DNA of 55,801 nt from Sphingomonas azotifigens NBRC 15497 (GTDB lineage: Bacteria > Pseudomonadota > Alphaproteobacteria > Sphingomonadales > Sphingomonadaceae), in NCBI RefSeq assembly GCF_002091475.1, contig NZ_BCTR01000024.1, positions 1 to 55,801 on the forward strand. The letters are read 5' to 3'. The notes below the pieces were generated by a model. That model ran no database searches. It saw only the letters and a program-made list of their open reading frames with translations, and was not told the DNA's origin. Of this stretch, positions 24,877 through 33,803 are shown piece by piece (positions within the stretch are counted from its first letter, which is position 1; every line of letters begins with the position of its first letter). The position numbers and the translations under genes are program-made.

Positions 24877-25878
24877 CTACCCCGCCACCCGCACCACCAC
24901 CTTCCCGATCACCGCCCGCGCCGCCATCTTGGCGATCGCAGCACCGCCCTCGGCGAAGGGGAACACCTCCGTCACCCGCGGGGCGATCTTGCCGTCGCTC
25001 CACAGCCGGAACAGCGTGTCGACATGCGCGCGGTTGGCTTGCGGGTCGCGCGCGGCGAAGGCGCCCCAGAACACGCCGCACACGTCGCAGCTCTTGAGCA
25101 GCGTGAGGTTGAGCGGCAGCTTGGGGATGCCCGCCGGGAAGCCCACCACCAGATAGCGCCCCTCCCAGCCGATCGCGCGCAGCGCCGGCTCGGCATAGTC
25201 GCCGCCTACGGGGTCGTAGATCACGTCCGCGCCCTTGGGGCCGACCGCCGCCTTGAACGCCTCGGCCAGCGCCTTCGACGCCTCCTTGTCCAGGGCCCCG
25301 CGCGGATAGACGAGCGTCGCATCCGCGCCCGCCGCCCGCGCGGCCTCGGCCTTCTCCTCGGAGGAGACCGCCGCCACCACCGTCGCGCCGTATGCCTTGC
25401 CCAGCTCGATCGCCGCGAGCCCGACGCCGCCCGCCGCGCCCAGCACCAGCAGCGTCTGGCCGGCCTTCAGCTTGCCGCGGTCAAGCAGCGCATGGATCGT
25501 CGTCGCATAGGTGAGCAGCAGCGCCGCGCCGTCCTCGAAGCTGCGGCCTTCGGGCAGCCGGTAGAGCTGCGCCGGGCTCAGCACCAGCTTCTCGACCAGC
25601 CCGCCATGGCCCGGCACCGCGATCACCCGGTCGCCCGGCGCCCAGTCGGTGACGCCCTCGCCCACGGCTTCCACCACGCCGGCGATCTCGCCGCCCGGCG
25701 CGAACGGCCGGGGCGGCTTGAACTGGTAGCGATCCTCGATGATCAGCACGTCGGGATAGTTGATCGCGCAGGCGCGCACGCCAACCAGCACCTGGCCCCT
25801 CCCCACCTGCGGATCGGGCACCTCTTCCAGGCTTAGAGTATCAGGTCCGCCCGATGCCTTCGACAGCAACGCCTTCAT
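24877..25878 (-). CDS. zinc-independent NADPH:quinone oxidoreductase (MDR family)
   Basis: 333 residues. Medium-chain dehydrogenase/reductase of the quinone oxidoreductase group: catalytic domain with [20 protein letters not shown] and [16 protein letters not shown], then a nucleotide fold with [21 protein letters not shown] (GxxGGVG). No zinc-binding cysteines are seen. It overlaps the end of leuD by 38 bp in a different frame, so it is probably cotranscribed with the leucine genes although its role is unrelated or unknown. Confidence 0.9.
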   Translation of the reverse strand: MKALLSKASGGPDTLSLEEVPDPQVGRGQVLVGVRACAINYPDVLIIEDRYQFKPPRPFAPGGEIAGVVEAVGEGVTDWAPGDRVIAVPGHGGLVEKLVLSPAQLYRLPEGRSFEDGAALLLTYATTIHALLDRGKLKAGQTLLVLGAAGGVGLAAIELGKAYGATVVAAVSSEEKAEAARAAGADATLVYPRGALDKEASKALAEAFKAAVGPKGADVIYDPVGGDYAEPALRAIGWEGRYLVVGFPAGIPKLPLNLTLLKSCDVCGVFWGAFAARDPQANRAHVDTLFRLWSDGKIAPRVTEVFPFAEGGAAIAKMAARAVIGKVVVRVAG

Positions 25879-26470
25879 GTCCGCCTCCTACAGCGATCCA
25901 CGGGCGTTCGTGCGCAACCGCGGATTCGAATTTCGAAATCGCGGTATCTTGTGCCAGCGTCATGCCGATCTCGTCCAGCCCCTGCATCAGGCAGTCGCGG
26001 CGGAACGGATCGAGCTCGAAGGCGAAGCGGTCCTGGAAGTCGGTGGTGACGGTCATCGTCTCCAGGTCGACGGTGATCTCGTTGGCGGTCGCCACCTGCA
26101 CCAGCCGGTCGATCGCTTCCTGCGGCAGCACCACCGTGACGATGCCGTTCTTGAAGGCGTTGCCCGAGAAGATGTCCGAGAAGCTCGGCGCGATCACCGC
26201 CTTGATGCCCAGATCGGCCAGCGCCCAGGCGGCATGCTCGCGGCTGGAGCCGCAGCCGAAATTCTCGCCCGCCACCAGGATCGGCGCGCCGGCATAGCGC
26301 GGATCGTCGAACAGGTTGCCGGGCTCCGCGCGGACGCTCTCGAACGCGCCCTTGCCCAGCCCCTCGCGCGTCGTGGTCTTCAGCCAGTGCGCGGGGATGA
26401 TGATATCCGTATCGATGTTCTTGGCGCCCCAGGGATAGGCACGGCCCGAAACCTGCTGGATCGGCTCCAT
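25841..26470 (-). CDS. leuD: 3-isopropylmalate dehydratase small subunit
   Basis: 209 residues, full length. Works with LeuC to convert 2-isopropylmalate to 3-isopropylmalate in leucine synthesis. Segments: [56 protein letters not shown] and [21 protein letters not shown] at 26470. leuC lies upstream, separated by a tiny exported-protein gene; leuB is not in the window. Confidence 0.97.
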   Translation of the reverse strand: MEPIQQVSGRAYPWGAKNIDTDIIIPAHWLKTTTREGLGKGAFESVRAEPGNLFDDPRYAGAPILVAGENFGCGSSREHAAWALADLGIKAVIAPSFSDIFSGNAFKNGIVTVVLPQEAIDRLVQVATANEITVDLETMTVTTDFQDRFAFELDPFRRDCLMQGLDEIGMTLAQDTAISKFESAVAHERPWIAVGGGHEGVAVEGIGRT

Positions 26471-26568
26471 CAGCGGCGCTCCGCCGACACGGTGTTCAGA
26501 TGCATGGACACAGCTTTCCTAACGAATGGCCGGCGGCCATCCCAATTTCCGGCAATCGGCCGCCCGCG

Positions 26569-26709
26569 TCAGCGCGGTGCGACGACAGTACGCTCGAGCG
26601 CCGGGATGGTCTTGATCGGCGTTTCCGGCCGCGGATAGGCACCCGCATAGGCAGCGGCGACACCGCTAAGAATGGTTCCGGCAATCAATGCGACGAGCGC
26701 CTTTTTCAC
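26569..26709 (-). CDS. tiny exported protein between leuC and leuD
   Basis: 46 residues from a GTG start with GGGGAGA seven bases upstream. A signal-peptide-like N-terminus (KKALVALIAGTILSGVAAAY then AGAYP) leaves a mature part of about 22-25 residues (PRPETPIKTIPALERTVVAP). It sits 20 bp after the leuC stop and about 100 bp before leuD, on the same strand. No family recognised. The ribosome site, signal sequence and position argue that it is expressed. Confidence 0.6.
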   Translation of the reverse strand: MKKALVALIAGTILSGVAAAYAGAYPRPETPIKTIPALERTVVAPR

Positions 26710-26729
26710 GGCGTCTCTCCCCTTATCAG

Positions 26730-28172
26730 TTACGCGTGGTTCGCCATCAACTCGCGAACGTCCGTCAGGTGCCCGGTCACCGCCGCCGCTGCCGCCATCG
26801 CGGGCGAGACGAGGTGCGTGCGGGCACCCGGGCCCTGGCGTCCTACGAAATTGCGATTCGAAGTGGAAGCACAACGTTCGCCGGCGGGCACCTTGTCCGG
26901 GTTCATCGCCAGGCACATCGAACATCCCGGCTCGCGCCACTGGAAGCCGGCCTCCAGGAAGATCCGGTCGAGCCCTTCTTCCTCGGCCTGGCGCTTGACC
27001 AGCCCCGAGCCCGGCACGATCAGCGCCTGGCGGATGCGGTCGGCGACCTTGCGGCCCTGCACCACCGCCGCGGCGGCGCGCAGATCCTCGATGCGGCTGT
27101 TGGTGCACGATCCGATGAAGATGTGCTCGACCGGAATGTCCTGCATCGCGGTGCCGGGGGTGAGGCCCATATAGTCGAGCGAGCGCTGCGCGGCGGCGCG
27201 CTTCGAGGGATCGGCGAAGCTCTCCGGATCGGGCACGACGCCGGTGATCGGCACCACGTCCTCGGGGCTGGTGCCCCAGGTGAGCGACGGCGCGATGTCC
27301 GCCGCGTCCAGCGTCACCACCTTGTCGTAGACCGCGCCCTTGTCGGTCGGCAGCGTCTTCCAATAGGCGACCGCGCGGTCCCACGCCTCGCCCGTCGGCG
27401 CCAGCGGGCGGCCCTTGAGATAGGCGAAGGTCTTCTCGTCCGGCGCGATCAGCCCCGAGCGCGCGCCGCCCTCGATCGACATGTTGGAGATGGTGAGCCG
27501 CCCCTCGATCGAGAGGTTGCGGATCACCTCGCCGGTGAATTCGATGACATAGCCGGTGCCGCCGGCCGCGCCGATCTTGCCGATGATCGCCAGCACCACG
27601 TCCTTGGCGCTGACCCCGTGGCCGAGCGTACCCTCGACGCGGACTTCCATCGTCTTGGACTGCTTGAGCAGCAGCGTCTGGGTGGCGAGCACATGCTCGA
27701 CCTCGCTGGTGCCGATGCCGAAGGCCAGCGCGCCGAGCGCGCCATGCGCCGAGGTGTGGCTGTCGCCACACACCAGCGTGGTGCCGGGCAGCGTGAAGCC
27801 CTGTTCGGGTCCGACGACATGGACGATGCCCTGCCGCGCATCGAGCGCATCGATATAGGGCACGCCGAATTCGGCGACATTGCCGCGCAGTGCCGAGAGC
27901 TGGCCGGCGCTGGCCGGATCGGCGATCGGCAGCGGATTGCCGGCGGCATCGACACGCGGCGTGGTCGGCAGGTTGTGATCGGGCACCGCGAGGGTAAGAT
28001 CGGGGCGGCGCACCTTGCGATCGGCCGCGCGGAGGCCGGCAAAGGCCTGCGGGCTGGTGACTTCGTGGACGAGGTGCCGATCGATATAGATCAGGCAGGT
28101 ACCATCGTTCCGGCGCTCGACCACATGGTCGGCCCAGATCTTCTCGTACAGGGTGCGCGGTTCACTCGACAT
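26730..28172 (-). CDS. leuC: 3-isopropylmalate dehydratase large subunit
   Basis: 480 residues. Aconitase-family subunit holding the [4Fe-4S] cluster: [40 protein letters not shown] and [13 protein letters not shown] supply the cluster cysteines. The N-terminal [12 protein letters not shown] and [18 protein letters not shown] are typical. ATG at 28172. First gene of the leuC - small gene - leuD - quinone oxidoreductase run. Confidence 0.97.
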   Translation of the reverse strand: MSSEPRTLYEKIWADHVVERRNDGTCLIYIDRHLVHEVTSPQAFAGLRAADRKVRRPDLTLAVPDHNLPTTPRVDAAGNPLPIADPASAGQLSALRGNVAEFGVPYIDALDARQGIVHVVGPEQGFTLPGTTLVCGDSHTSAHGALGALAFGIGTSEVEHVLATQTLLLKQSKTMEVRVEGTLGHGVSAKDVVLAIIGKIGAAGGTGYVIEFTGEVIRNLSIEGRLTISNMSIEGGARSGLIAPDEKTFAYLKGRPLAPTGEAWDRAVAYWKTLPTDKGAVYDKVVTLDAADIAPSLTWGTSPEDVVPITGVVPDPESFADPSKRAAAQRSLDYMGLTPGTAMQDIPVEHIFIGSCTNSRIEDLRAAAAVVQGRKVADRIRQALIVPGSGLVKRQAEEEGLDRIFLEAGFQWREPGCSMCLAMNPDKVPAGERCASTSNRNFVGRQGPGARTHLVSPAMAAAAAVTGHLTDVRELMANHA

Positions 28173-28263
28173 GCGCGCGCTTTAGTCGAATCATGCGCAG
28201 ATGCAAGCTTTGGGGACATTTTCTGCCGCACCTCAATCGGCGACCGCCGCCGATCGAGCAGCT

Positions 28264-28749
28264 TCACTGCTGTCTGCGGCGCCGGAGCTTGGCTTCGCCA
28301 TCGGCGAACGCGGCCCCCTCCAGCTTGCCAAGGCCGACCGGATAATAGCCTTGTTGGATGTCGTCGACCGTAATCTGATCGCTGAGATCCATCTCCCGTA
28401 CCACCGCGACAAGGATGTCGTAGAAGCGGTCGACGAGCGGCACGGGCGAAAACGGCTCCGCACCGGCGCACTCCATGAATGCCCGCCGCGCCGCGCGAAC
28501 GGCCTCCGATTCCAGGAACGCCACATCGATCAGGTTGATGGCGTCCAGCGTATCCTGATGAACGATGGCCCCGCGCCCCTTCATCAACGCGATGAAGACG
28601 CTTCTTTGAAGATCGTGGGTCTGCTCGGCCGCACGCGCCTTGGCCCGGTGCTCTTCCGACCATCGCGGGACCTGCGCGGCGATCCACGCGGCCGCCAGCG
28701 CGGACAGGAAGGTCAGAATGCCCGCTATTGCTTGGATCCAGGCAGCCAC
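28264..28749 (-). CDS. membrane-anchored hypothetical protein, DUF6680-like
   Basis: 161 residues. One N-terminal membrane helix (WIQAIAGILTFLSALAAAWI), then a cytoplasmic part with SVFIALMKGRGAIVHQDTLD, AINLIDVAFLE and VDRFYDILVAVVREMDLSDQ. The ALM..R...V...LDAINLIDV pattern resembles DUF6680, a single-pass family of unknown function sometimes found near mobile or defence genes, though none are here. Single gene, about 90 bp downstream of none and upstream of leuC on the same strand. Confidence 0.6.
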   Translation of the reverse strand: MAAWIQAIAGILTFLSALAAAWIAAQVPRWSEEHRAKARAAEQTHDLQRSVFIALMKGRGAIVHQDTLDAINLIDVAFLESEAVRAARRAFMECAGAEPFSPVPLVDRFYDILVAVVREMDLSDQITVDDIQQGYYPVGLGKLEGAAFADGEAKLRRRRQQ

Positions 28750-28855
28750 CGTCCTTTAATTCCCCCGCGCCGTCGATGCCCACCCAGTCTGGCGAACCGC
28801 CAACTTTAACGAACATGGGCACGCGACGCACGTGACGGAACAGCCGGGCTCCCTG

Positions 28856-29037
28856 TTAGCGGCCATGTGCCGCAACACCACGCAAGTACCGCTGCACGGC
28901 ATCCACCTCGTCCGGCCGCAGCGCGTGGAGGTTTTCCTTCCCGACGGCATGGCTGCGGCGGATCACCCATTCGGAGGCGCCAAGCCAAGCGCCGCAAGCA
29001 CCGCCACGCCCAACCCAAGTCGTACCCAGATCCGCAT
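28856..29037 (-). pseudogene. possible frameshifted small exported protein
   Basis: An ATG at 29037, six bases after AAGGGG, opens a signal-like frame (MRIWVRLGLGVAVLAALGLA) that stops at 28963. In the next frame the sequence continues as SEWVIRRSHAVGKENLHALR then PDEVDAVQRYLRG, ending at 28856, which looks like protein-coding sequence. A single frameshift near 28970 would join them into about 60 residues. Could equally be chance in GC-rich DNA. Confidence 0.3.
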
Positions 29038-29060
29038 CGCCATCCCCTTGCACCTCATCT

Positions 29061-29093
29061 CCCCTCCCGCTTGCGGGAGGGGCTGGGGGAGGG
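29061..29093. repeat. C/G-rich hairpin element (family B, copy)
   Basis: CCCCTCCCGCTTGCGGGAGGGG followed by CTGGGGGAGGG. The hairpin stem is the same as in the terminal inverted repeat of the MITE at 29253-29457, linking the two repeat families. Confidence 0.7.
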
Positions 29094-29252
29094 CGTGTGC
29101 GAGAAGCCAAGCGAACGCTCAAAGAAGCAGGGCGGCGCCGCGCTGCTTCCACGTCAAGGTATCGCCCGCTCGCCTGACTCACCCTCCCAGTATCAGGTGA
29201 ACAGCGCCCCGCGCTGTTCAGGCCAGGCCGGGGGCATGGCCGACCTGACACT

Positions 29253-29457
29253 CCCTCCCGCAAGCGGCAGGGCAATCGCATTTGGAACCTCGCGACGACG
29301 GCACGTCCAAAACAATCGTCATCCCGGCGGAAGCCGGGATCCATTCGCGCTGAAATGGCGGTTCTTTCCCCCCGCGTCGAGGGCAATGGATCCCGGCTTT
29401 CGCCGGGATGACGGAGCAAATTTGCCAAATGCGATAGCCCTGCCGCAAGCGGGAGGG
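29253..29457. mobile_element. 205-bp MITE with 33-bp terminal inverted repeats
   Basis: Left end 29253-29285 and right end 29425-29457 are inverted copies: CCCTCCCGC(AA/TT)GCGGCAGGGC then (A/T)ATCGCATTTGG, with about three mismatches. The interior contains a paired inverted REP (29318-29346 and 29386-29413). No open frame could encode a transposase, so it is non-autonomous. 148 bp are identical to 14586-14733. It lies 46 bp after the TonB receptor stop. Confidence 0.88.
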
Positions 29458-29503
29458 GACTAGAAGGGCTATGCCAAAGCGGCGCGGGGTTCGCCAGCGT
29501 CGC

Positions 29504-32470
29504 TCAGAACTTGAACCGCAGGCCGGCGCGGTACACCCGGCCGATCTGGTCGTAGAGCGCGGGGTTGTTGAAGATCGTCGAGCGCGCCGGATCGCGATCG
29601 AGCAGATTGTCGATCTTGCCGTACAGCGTCACGTCCTTGATCACGTCGAAGGTCGCGCCGACGTCGAGGTAGAACGACCCCGGAATATAGTTGTTGTCGA
29701 TCGTCGGCCGCTGCGTGGTCGAGGCCGGGCAATTGCTCTGGCAGACGATATATTGGTTGCCGATCGTGCCGGCGGTGAACCAGCGCTCCTGCACCAGCAG
29801 CGAGAAGCGGCCGGCATCCCAGCTCTGCACCGCCAGCCATTTCCACTTGGGCGTCGCGCCCAGATTGTTGCCGGCATTGTCGACCGGGATGGTACCCGGC
29901 AGGCCGGTGTCGGTAATGTTGTTGATCACATGCGTCGCCAGCGCGCGCAGCGTGAGGTTGCCGGGCAGCCCCAGCGGCCGCGCCCAGCGATAGCTCGCCT
30001 CGATGTCGAAGCCCTCGGTGCGGATCGAGGCGAGGTTGAACGCCTGGACGTTGATGAAGTTGGGCCCGGCGGTGTTGCTCAGGTTGAAGGCGCTGCACGT
30101 CTCCGGCAGCACCTTCTGGAAGCAGAGATTGACGATGTCGGTCGCCGCTAGGCTCGAGATCACTTCCTCGATCTTGATCTTGTACCAGTCGAACGAGAGG
30201 TTGAGCCCCCGCGCCCAGCCGGGATTGGCGAGCGTGATGCCAGCGGTGGTGTTGCGCGCGATCTCCGGCTTCAATGCGGTGTTGCCGATCGAGTTCTGGA
30301 TGACCAGCACGTTCACCTTGTTGAACGGGTCGAAGAAGTTGGGCAGCGTCGTCGTCACGGGGGCGGCGAACAGCTCGGACAGGTTGGGCGCTCGCACGTC
30401 GCGCGAGGTGACGCCGCGGATGCGGAAGCCGTCGATCGGCAGATCCCAGGTGGCGCCGATCTTCCAGGCCCAGACCGTGCCCGAGGTGGTATAGTCGGTC
30501 ACCCGCGCCGCGCCGTTCAGATTGGCATGGCCCAGTTTCTCCGAATTGAGCAGCGGCAGGTTCGCCTCGAAGAACGCTTCCTTGACGCTATAGGCGCCGG
30601 TGCCGTTCTTGTAGTTGCCGGCATACCAGTTGTTGCCGGTGGTGAGCAGCACCGGATCGTCCGGATAGTCGCCGCCCGGCGCGGTTGCCGCGAAGCCGGC
30701 GCCATAGGGATCGGCGCGGACCTTGTAATATTCGTGGCGATACTCGCCGCCGAACGCGATCGCCAGCGGCCCCGCCCACAGGTCGAGCGGGGAACCCGAG
30801 ATGCTGATGCTCGCCACGTCCTGGGTCTGGCGGGTGCGCTGATAGGGCCCGCGCTCGGGCATGATGTAGCGCAGCGCCGCCGCGGAAGGGTTGCCGCCGA
30901 TGATGTTGAGCGGCTGGCAGCCATTGGCCCGCGCGGTCGCGTCACGGCAGACGATCGCGCCGTTCAGTGTCGTCGCGTCGATCGCCTGGTTGAAGCGGCG
31001 CGACAGCATGATGTTGTGCACGTCGATATCGGTATAGTTGGTGCCGTGCTCGCCATAGATGTCGTAGCTCCAGGGCGTGCCGGCGATCTCCACCTTGCCC
31101 TTGCCGCCGAGCACGAAGCGATATTGGCGGCGATCGGTATAGACGCGGGTATTGCCCAGCGCGGCGTTGCTGGTGCCGTACTGGAAGCTGGTGATGCCCG
31201 CGGTGGCACAGGCCTGCTGGACCAGCGCCGGCACATAGGGGTTGGCGCATTGCAGCGTCAGGCCCGGCCGGTTCTGGCCGTTGACCGGCTGGTTGTTGGT
31301 CTTCACCTGGCCGATATTGACGCTGAAATAGATCTCGTTGTTCGGCGCGATGTCGAAGCCCGCACGGCCATAGCCGTTGACCCGCTGGATCGCCGATTTG
31401 AGCGAGCGGCCTGCATCGATATTGCCCGAAAGATCGCCGCCCTGGCAGAAGCCGGCAAAGCAGCCGAGGACCGTACCCGCCTTGTCGCGCGCCGGCACGC
31501 CGTTCGAGCCATACTGGAACTGGAAGGGCTGGCCGCTCTGGTCGAAGGCGATGCCCTGCAGCGGGCCGGCGGTGATCAGGCCGTATTTGGTGAAGGTGAT
31601 CGACTGGGCCCAGTCGCGCACGACATATTGCGGCGACCCGTCGTTGAGCACGCCGCGGTCGATCAGCGAGCGCTGGGTGAACCAGTTGCGGCCATTGGCG
31701 AGCTTGGTGCCGAACGCGCCGCCGCCGATCCCCTCTTCCTTGTCATATTCGGCGCTGCCGACGAGGTGCAGCCGGTCGCCCAGCGCGCTGGTGCCGGCCG
31801 CGAGCTGGACCAGACCGGTGGCATCGTCGCCATAGGTGGTGATTCCGCCCTGGATGTTGCCGCGGATGCCCTTGAAGCGCGTATCGGTGATGAAGTTCAC
31901 CACGCCGCCCACCGCATCCGAGCCATAGGAGGCCGAGGCGCCGCCGTTGACGATGTCCACCCGCTTCACCAGCAGCTGCGGGAACAGGCTGACATCGGGC
32001 ACGCCGGTGACATTGGCGCCGACCACCCGCTGGTTGTCGAGCAGCGTCAGCGTGCGGATCGTGCCGAGCCCGCGCAGCGAGAAGGAACTGAGCCCCTGCT
32101 GGCCGCTCGAGGTGCTGAAGGTGTTGACCTGGGTGCCCGACGAGCCCTGCAACGACGGCAACTGGGCGATCGTGGTGAACACATTGGGCTGGGCATTGGC
32201 GGCGATCTGCTCGTCGCCGAGCACCGTGGTCGGCGTCGGCGCGGTGAAGCCGCTGACCGCGATGCGCGATCCGGTGACGATGATCTCGCTCGCCTGTGCG
32301 TCCGAAACGCCCTGCCGGCCCTCCGGCACCGTGTCGCCGGCCTGGGCAGGTGGCGGCGTCTCGCTTTGCGCCAGCGCCGGCAACGGAACGAGGCCGAGCC
32401 CCGCGACGACCAGCCGAAGCGATGTGGAGCGCATCAAGGCGCGGCGGCGATCCGTTGCGTGTTCGAACAT
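29504..32470 (-). CDS. TonB-dependent outer-membrane receptor
   Basis: 988 residues. A signal peptide (SLRLVVAGLGLVPLPALAQS) is followed by a TonB-box-like/plug start (ASEIIVTGSRIAVSG), the plug motifs FSLRGLGTIRTLTLLDNQRV and VDIVNGGASASYGSDAVGGV, a long beta-barrel and the C-terminal aromatic end (RAGLRFKF). The large size and lack of siderophore genes suit uptake of a carbohydrate, peptide or other complex nutrient. ATG at 32470 has GGGAGG six bases upstream. A LacI-type operator lies about 250 bp upstream; substrate unknown. Confidence 0.93.
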   Translation of the reverse strand: MFEHATDRRRALMRSTSLRLVVAGLGLVPLPALAQSETPPPAQAGDTVPEGRQGVSDAQASEIIVTGSRIAVSGFTAPTPTTVLGDEQIAANAQPNVFTTIAQLPSLQGSSGTQVNTFSTSSGQQGLSSFSLRGLGTIRTLTLLDNQRVVGANVTGVPDVSLFPQLLVKRVDIVNGGASASYGSDAVGGVVNFITDTRFKGIRGNIQGGITTYGDDATGLVQLAAGTSALGDRLHLVGSAEYDKEEGIGGGAFGTKLANGRNWFTQRSLIDRGVLNDGSPQYVVRDWAQSITFTKYGLITAGPLQGIAFDQSGQPFQFQYGSNGVPARDKAGTVLGCFAGFCQGGDLSGNIDAGRSLKSAIQRVNGYGRAGFDIAPNNEIYFSVNIGQVKTNNQPVNGQNRPGLTLQCANPYVPALVQQACATAGITSFQYGTSNAALGNTRVYTDRRQYRFVLGGKGKVEIAGTPWSYDIYGEHGTNYTDIDVHNIMLSRRFNQAIDATTLNGAIVCRDATARANGCQPLNIIGGNPSAAALRYIMPERGPYQRTRQTQDVASISISGSPLDLWAGPLAIAFGGEYRHEYYKVRADPYGAGFAATAPGGDYPDDPVLLTTGNNWYAGNYKNGTGAYSVKEAFFEANLPLLNSEKLGHANLNGAARVTDYTTSGTVWAWKIGATWDLPIDGFRIRGVTSRDVRAPNLSELFAAPVTTTLPNFFDPFNKVNVLVIQNSIGNTALKPEIARNTTAGITLANPGWARGLNLSFDWYKIKIEEVISSLAATDIVNLCFQKVLPETCSAFNLSNTAGPNFINVQAFNLASIRTEGFDIEASYRWARPLGLPGNLTLRALATHVINNITDTGLPGTIPVDNAGNNLGATPKWKWLAVQSWDAGRFSLLVQERWFTAGTIGNQYIVCQSNCPASTTQRPTIDNNYIPGSFYLDVGATFDVIKDVTLYGKIDNLLDRDPARSTIFNNPALYDQIGRVYRAGLRFKF

Positions 32471-32846
32471 CCTCAACCTCCCTTTTCCGGCATTCCGGTT
32501 CTTCGCGGACCGGCGGGGAGGCAGCGGCGAATGCGTGGCGAGGCCGCGCCGGACATGCCGACGACGTCAGGTCGCACCCATTCCCGTCGCAGTGCAGCAG
32601 ATGCACCGCGATCGCCGTTCGGCTCCCCTCCAGTCCAACGTCGTGATTCTTCGTAGCGACCGCACGAATGACATGCCCGCAGCACGCTATTGCGCACCAC
32701 GAACACACCGCCTTCGAGCGATGTTCACGTTAACATCGCCACGCTATTGTTGACTCGGGATGAAGTCAATAGTCCGTGTATATTGGTTTGCCGCGGCGGG
32801 TAGCGGCCAGCAACTCAGGCCAGCCGGGCACGATCTTCGCGACCGA
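32471..32846 (-). other. 375-bp upstream region of the TonB receptor
   Basis: Gene-free. It contains a 22-bp palindromic operator (32718-32739) and, just upstream on the minus strand, TTGACT (32764-32769) with ATAGCG (32742-32747) at 16-bp spacing as a possible promoter. An imperfect dyad CTATTG..GACT/AGTC.AATAG spans 32744-32772. The remaining 240 bp form a long leader of the receptor gene with no clear structure. Confidence 0.5.
32718..32739. promoter_or_regulatory. LacI-type palindromic operator
   Basis: 22-bp palindrome whose core ATGTTCACGTTAACAT has ATGTT-N-ACGT-N-AACAT symmetry, broken only by one base pair of the dyad. The central CG and TAACAT/ATGTTA arms are typical of LacI-family operators controlling sugar-uptake TonB receptors in Xanthomonas and sphingomonads. 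It lies just downstream of the candidate -10 of the receptor promoter, a repressing position. Confidence 0.7.
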
Positions 32847-33803
32847 TCAGCCCGCCGCCTCCTTGGGCGAAACATAGGCCGGGTCGTGCGCAACGGGCAG
32901 CGCGCCGCCGTCGCGCAGCGCCGCCAGCAGCGCCGCAAAGTCCGTCTCGCAGCGGAATCCGAGCAACTGCTCGGCCAGTGCCGAATCATAGATCCGGCCG
33001 ATGCTCGTCGGCAGCGTCCATCCGCGCGCGGCGTAGAGGGCGGGCGCCTCGGGGAAGGTGCGGGCAATGACCGCCGCCGCATCGCGCTTGAGTTCGCCGC
33101 AGTCGGCCCGCGCAAACGGCGTCGGCGCCGAGATCACGAACACGCCATGGCCTATCGCCGGTGCCCGCTCCAGCGCCACCAGATGCGCCCGCGCGGCATC
33201 CTCCACCGTCAGCCGGCGATGGAGCAGCTCATTGGCCTTCAGGTTTTCGCCCGAGGGTGTGGCGTGGGTATCGTCGTCCTCGGGGAAGAAGCGACTGGTG
33301 CGCAGCACGATCGTCGCCAGCCCCTGCTCCAGCCACGCGATCCGGCACAGCCCCTCGGCGGCGAGCTTGGTGACGCCATAGATGTTGCGCGGCTCGATCG
33401 GCCCGCTCGTCTCGTCGAGCCATACCGCCGAGTCCCCGGCCTCGTCGCGGATCGCCTGGCTGATCATCAGCGAAGTGGTGGAGGTGAAGACGAACCGGTC
33501 ATGCCCCGCCGCCTTGGCGCATTCGAGCAGGTTGAGCGTGCCGGTGACGTTGACGTCGACGAAGGCCTGCGCCGGGTACCGCACGATGTCCGGCTTGTGC
33601 AGCCCGCCGGCATGGATCACCGCTTCGATCCCGTGCTCAGCGAAGACCTGCTCGACCAGCCCGCGATCGGCGACCGAGCCGAGCACATCGGTGTCCGCGC
33701 CGGGCGCGACGTCGAGCCCTATGACCGCGTGCCCCGCCCCCCGCAGCATCGGCGCCAGGAAGCGCCCCAGCCAGCCCGACGATCCGGTGAGCAGCACCCG
33801 CAT
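32847..33803 (-). CDS. NAD-dependent epimerase/dehydratase (extended SDR)
   Basis: 318 residues. Extended short-chain dehydrogenase: Rossmann motif LLTGSSGWLGRFLAPMLRGA, LDVAPGADTDVLGSVAD, NVTGTLNLLECAKAAG, active-site YGVTK (Y-x-x-x-K in RNIYGVTKLAAEGL) and a C-terminal substrate domain (GWTLPTSIGRIYDSA). The catalytic tyrosine and lysine are intact. Activity could be sugar-nucleotide epimerase or uronate/sugar dehydrogenase. The ATG at 33803 overlaps the stop of the upstream transporter gene by one base, so they form an operon. Directly upstream of the TonB receptor region on the same strand. Confidence 0.87.
   Translation of the reverse strand: MRVLLTGSSGWLGRFLAPMLRGAGHAVIGLDVAPGADTDVLGSVADRGLVEQVFAEHGIEAVIHAGGLHKPDIVRYPAQAFVDVNVTGTLNLLECAKAAGHDRFVFTSTTSLMISQAIRDEAGDSAVWLDETSGPIEPRNIYGVTKLAAEGLCRIAWLEQGLATIVLRTSRFFPEDDDTHATPSGENLKANELLHRRLTVEDAARAHLVALERAPAIGHGVFVISAPTPFARADCGELKRDAAAVIARTFPEAPALYAARGWTLPTSIGRIYDSALAEQLLGFRCETDFAALLAALRDGGALPVAHDPAYVSPKEAAG

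Larger units (their letters stand above)
28750..29252. other. gene-poor region with repeats and a possible broken gene
   Basis: Between the DUF6680-like gene and the MITE. It holds the family B hairpin at 29061-29093 and a possible frameshifted small exported-protein gene at 28856-29037. No other credible coding sequence is seen; the remaining open frames cross the repeats. Confidence 0.5.
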
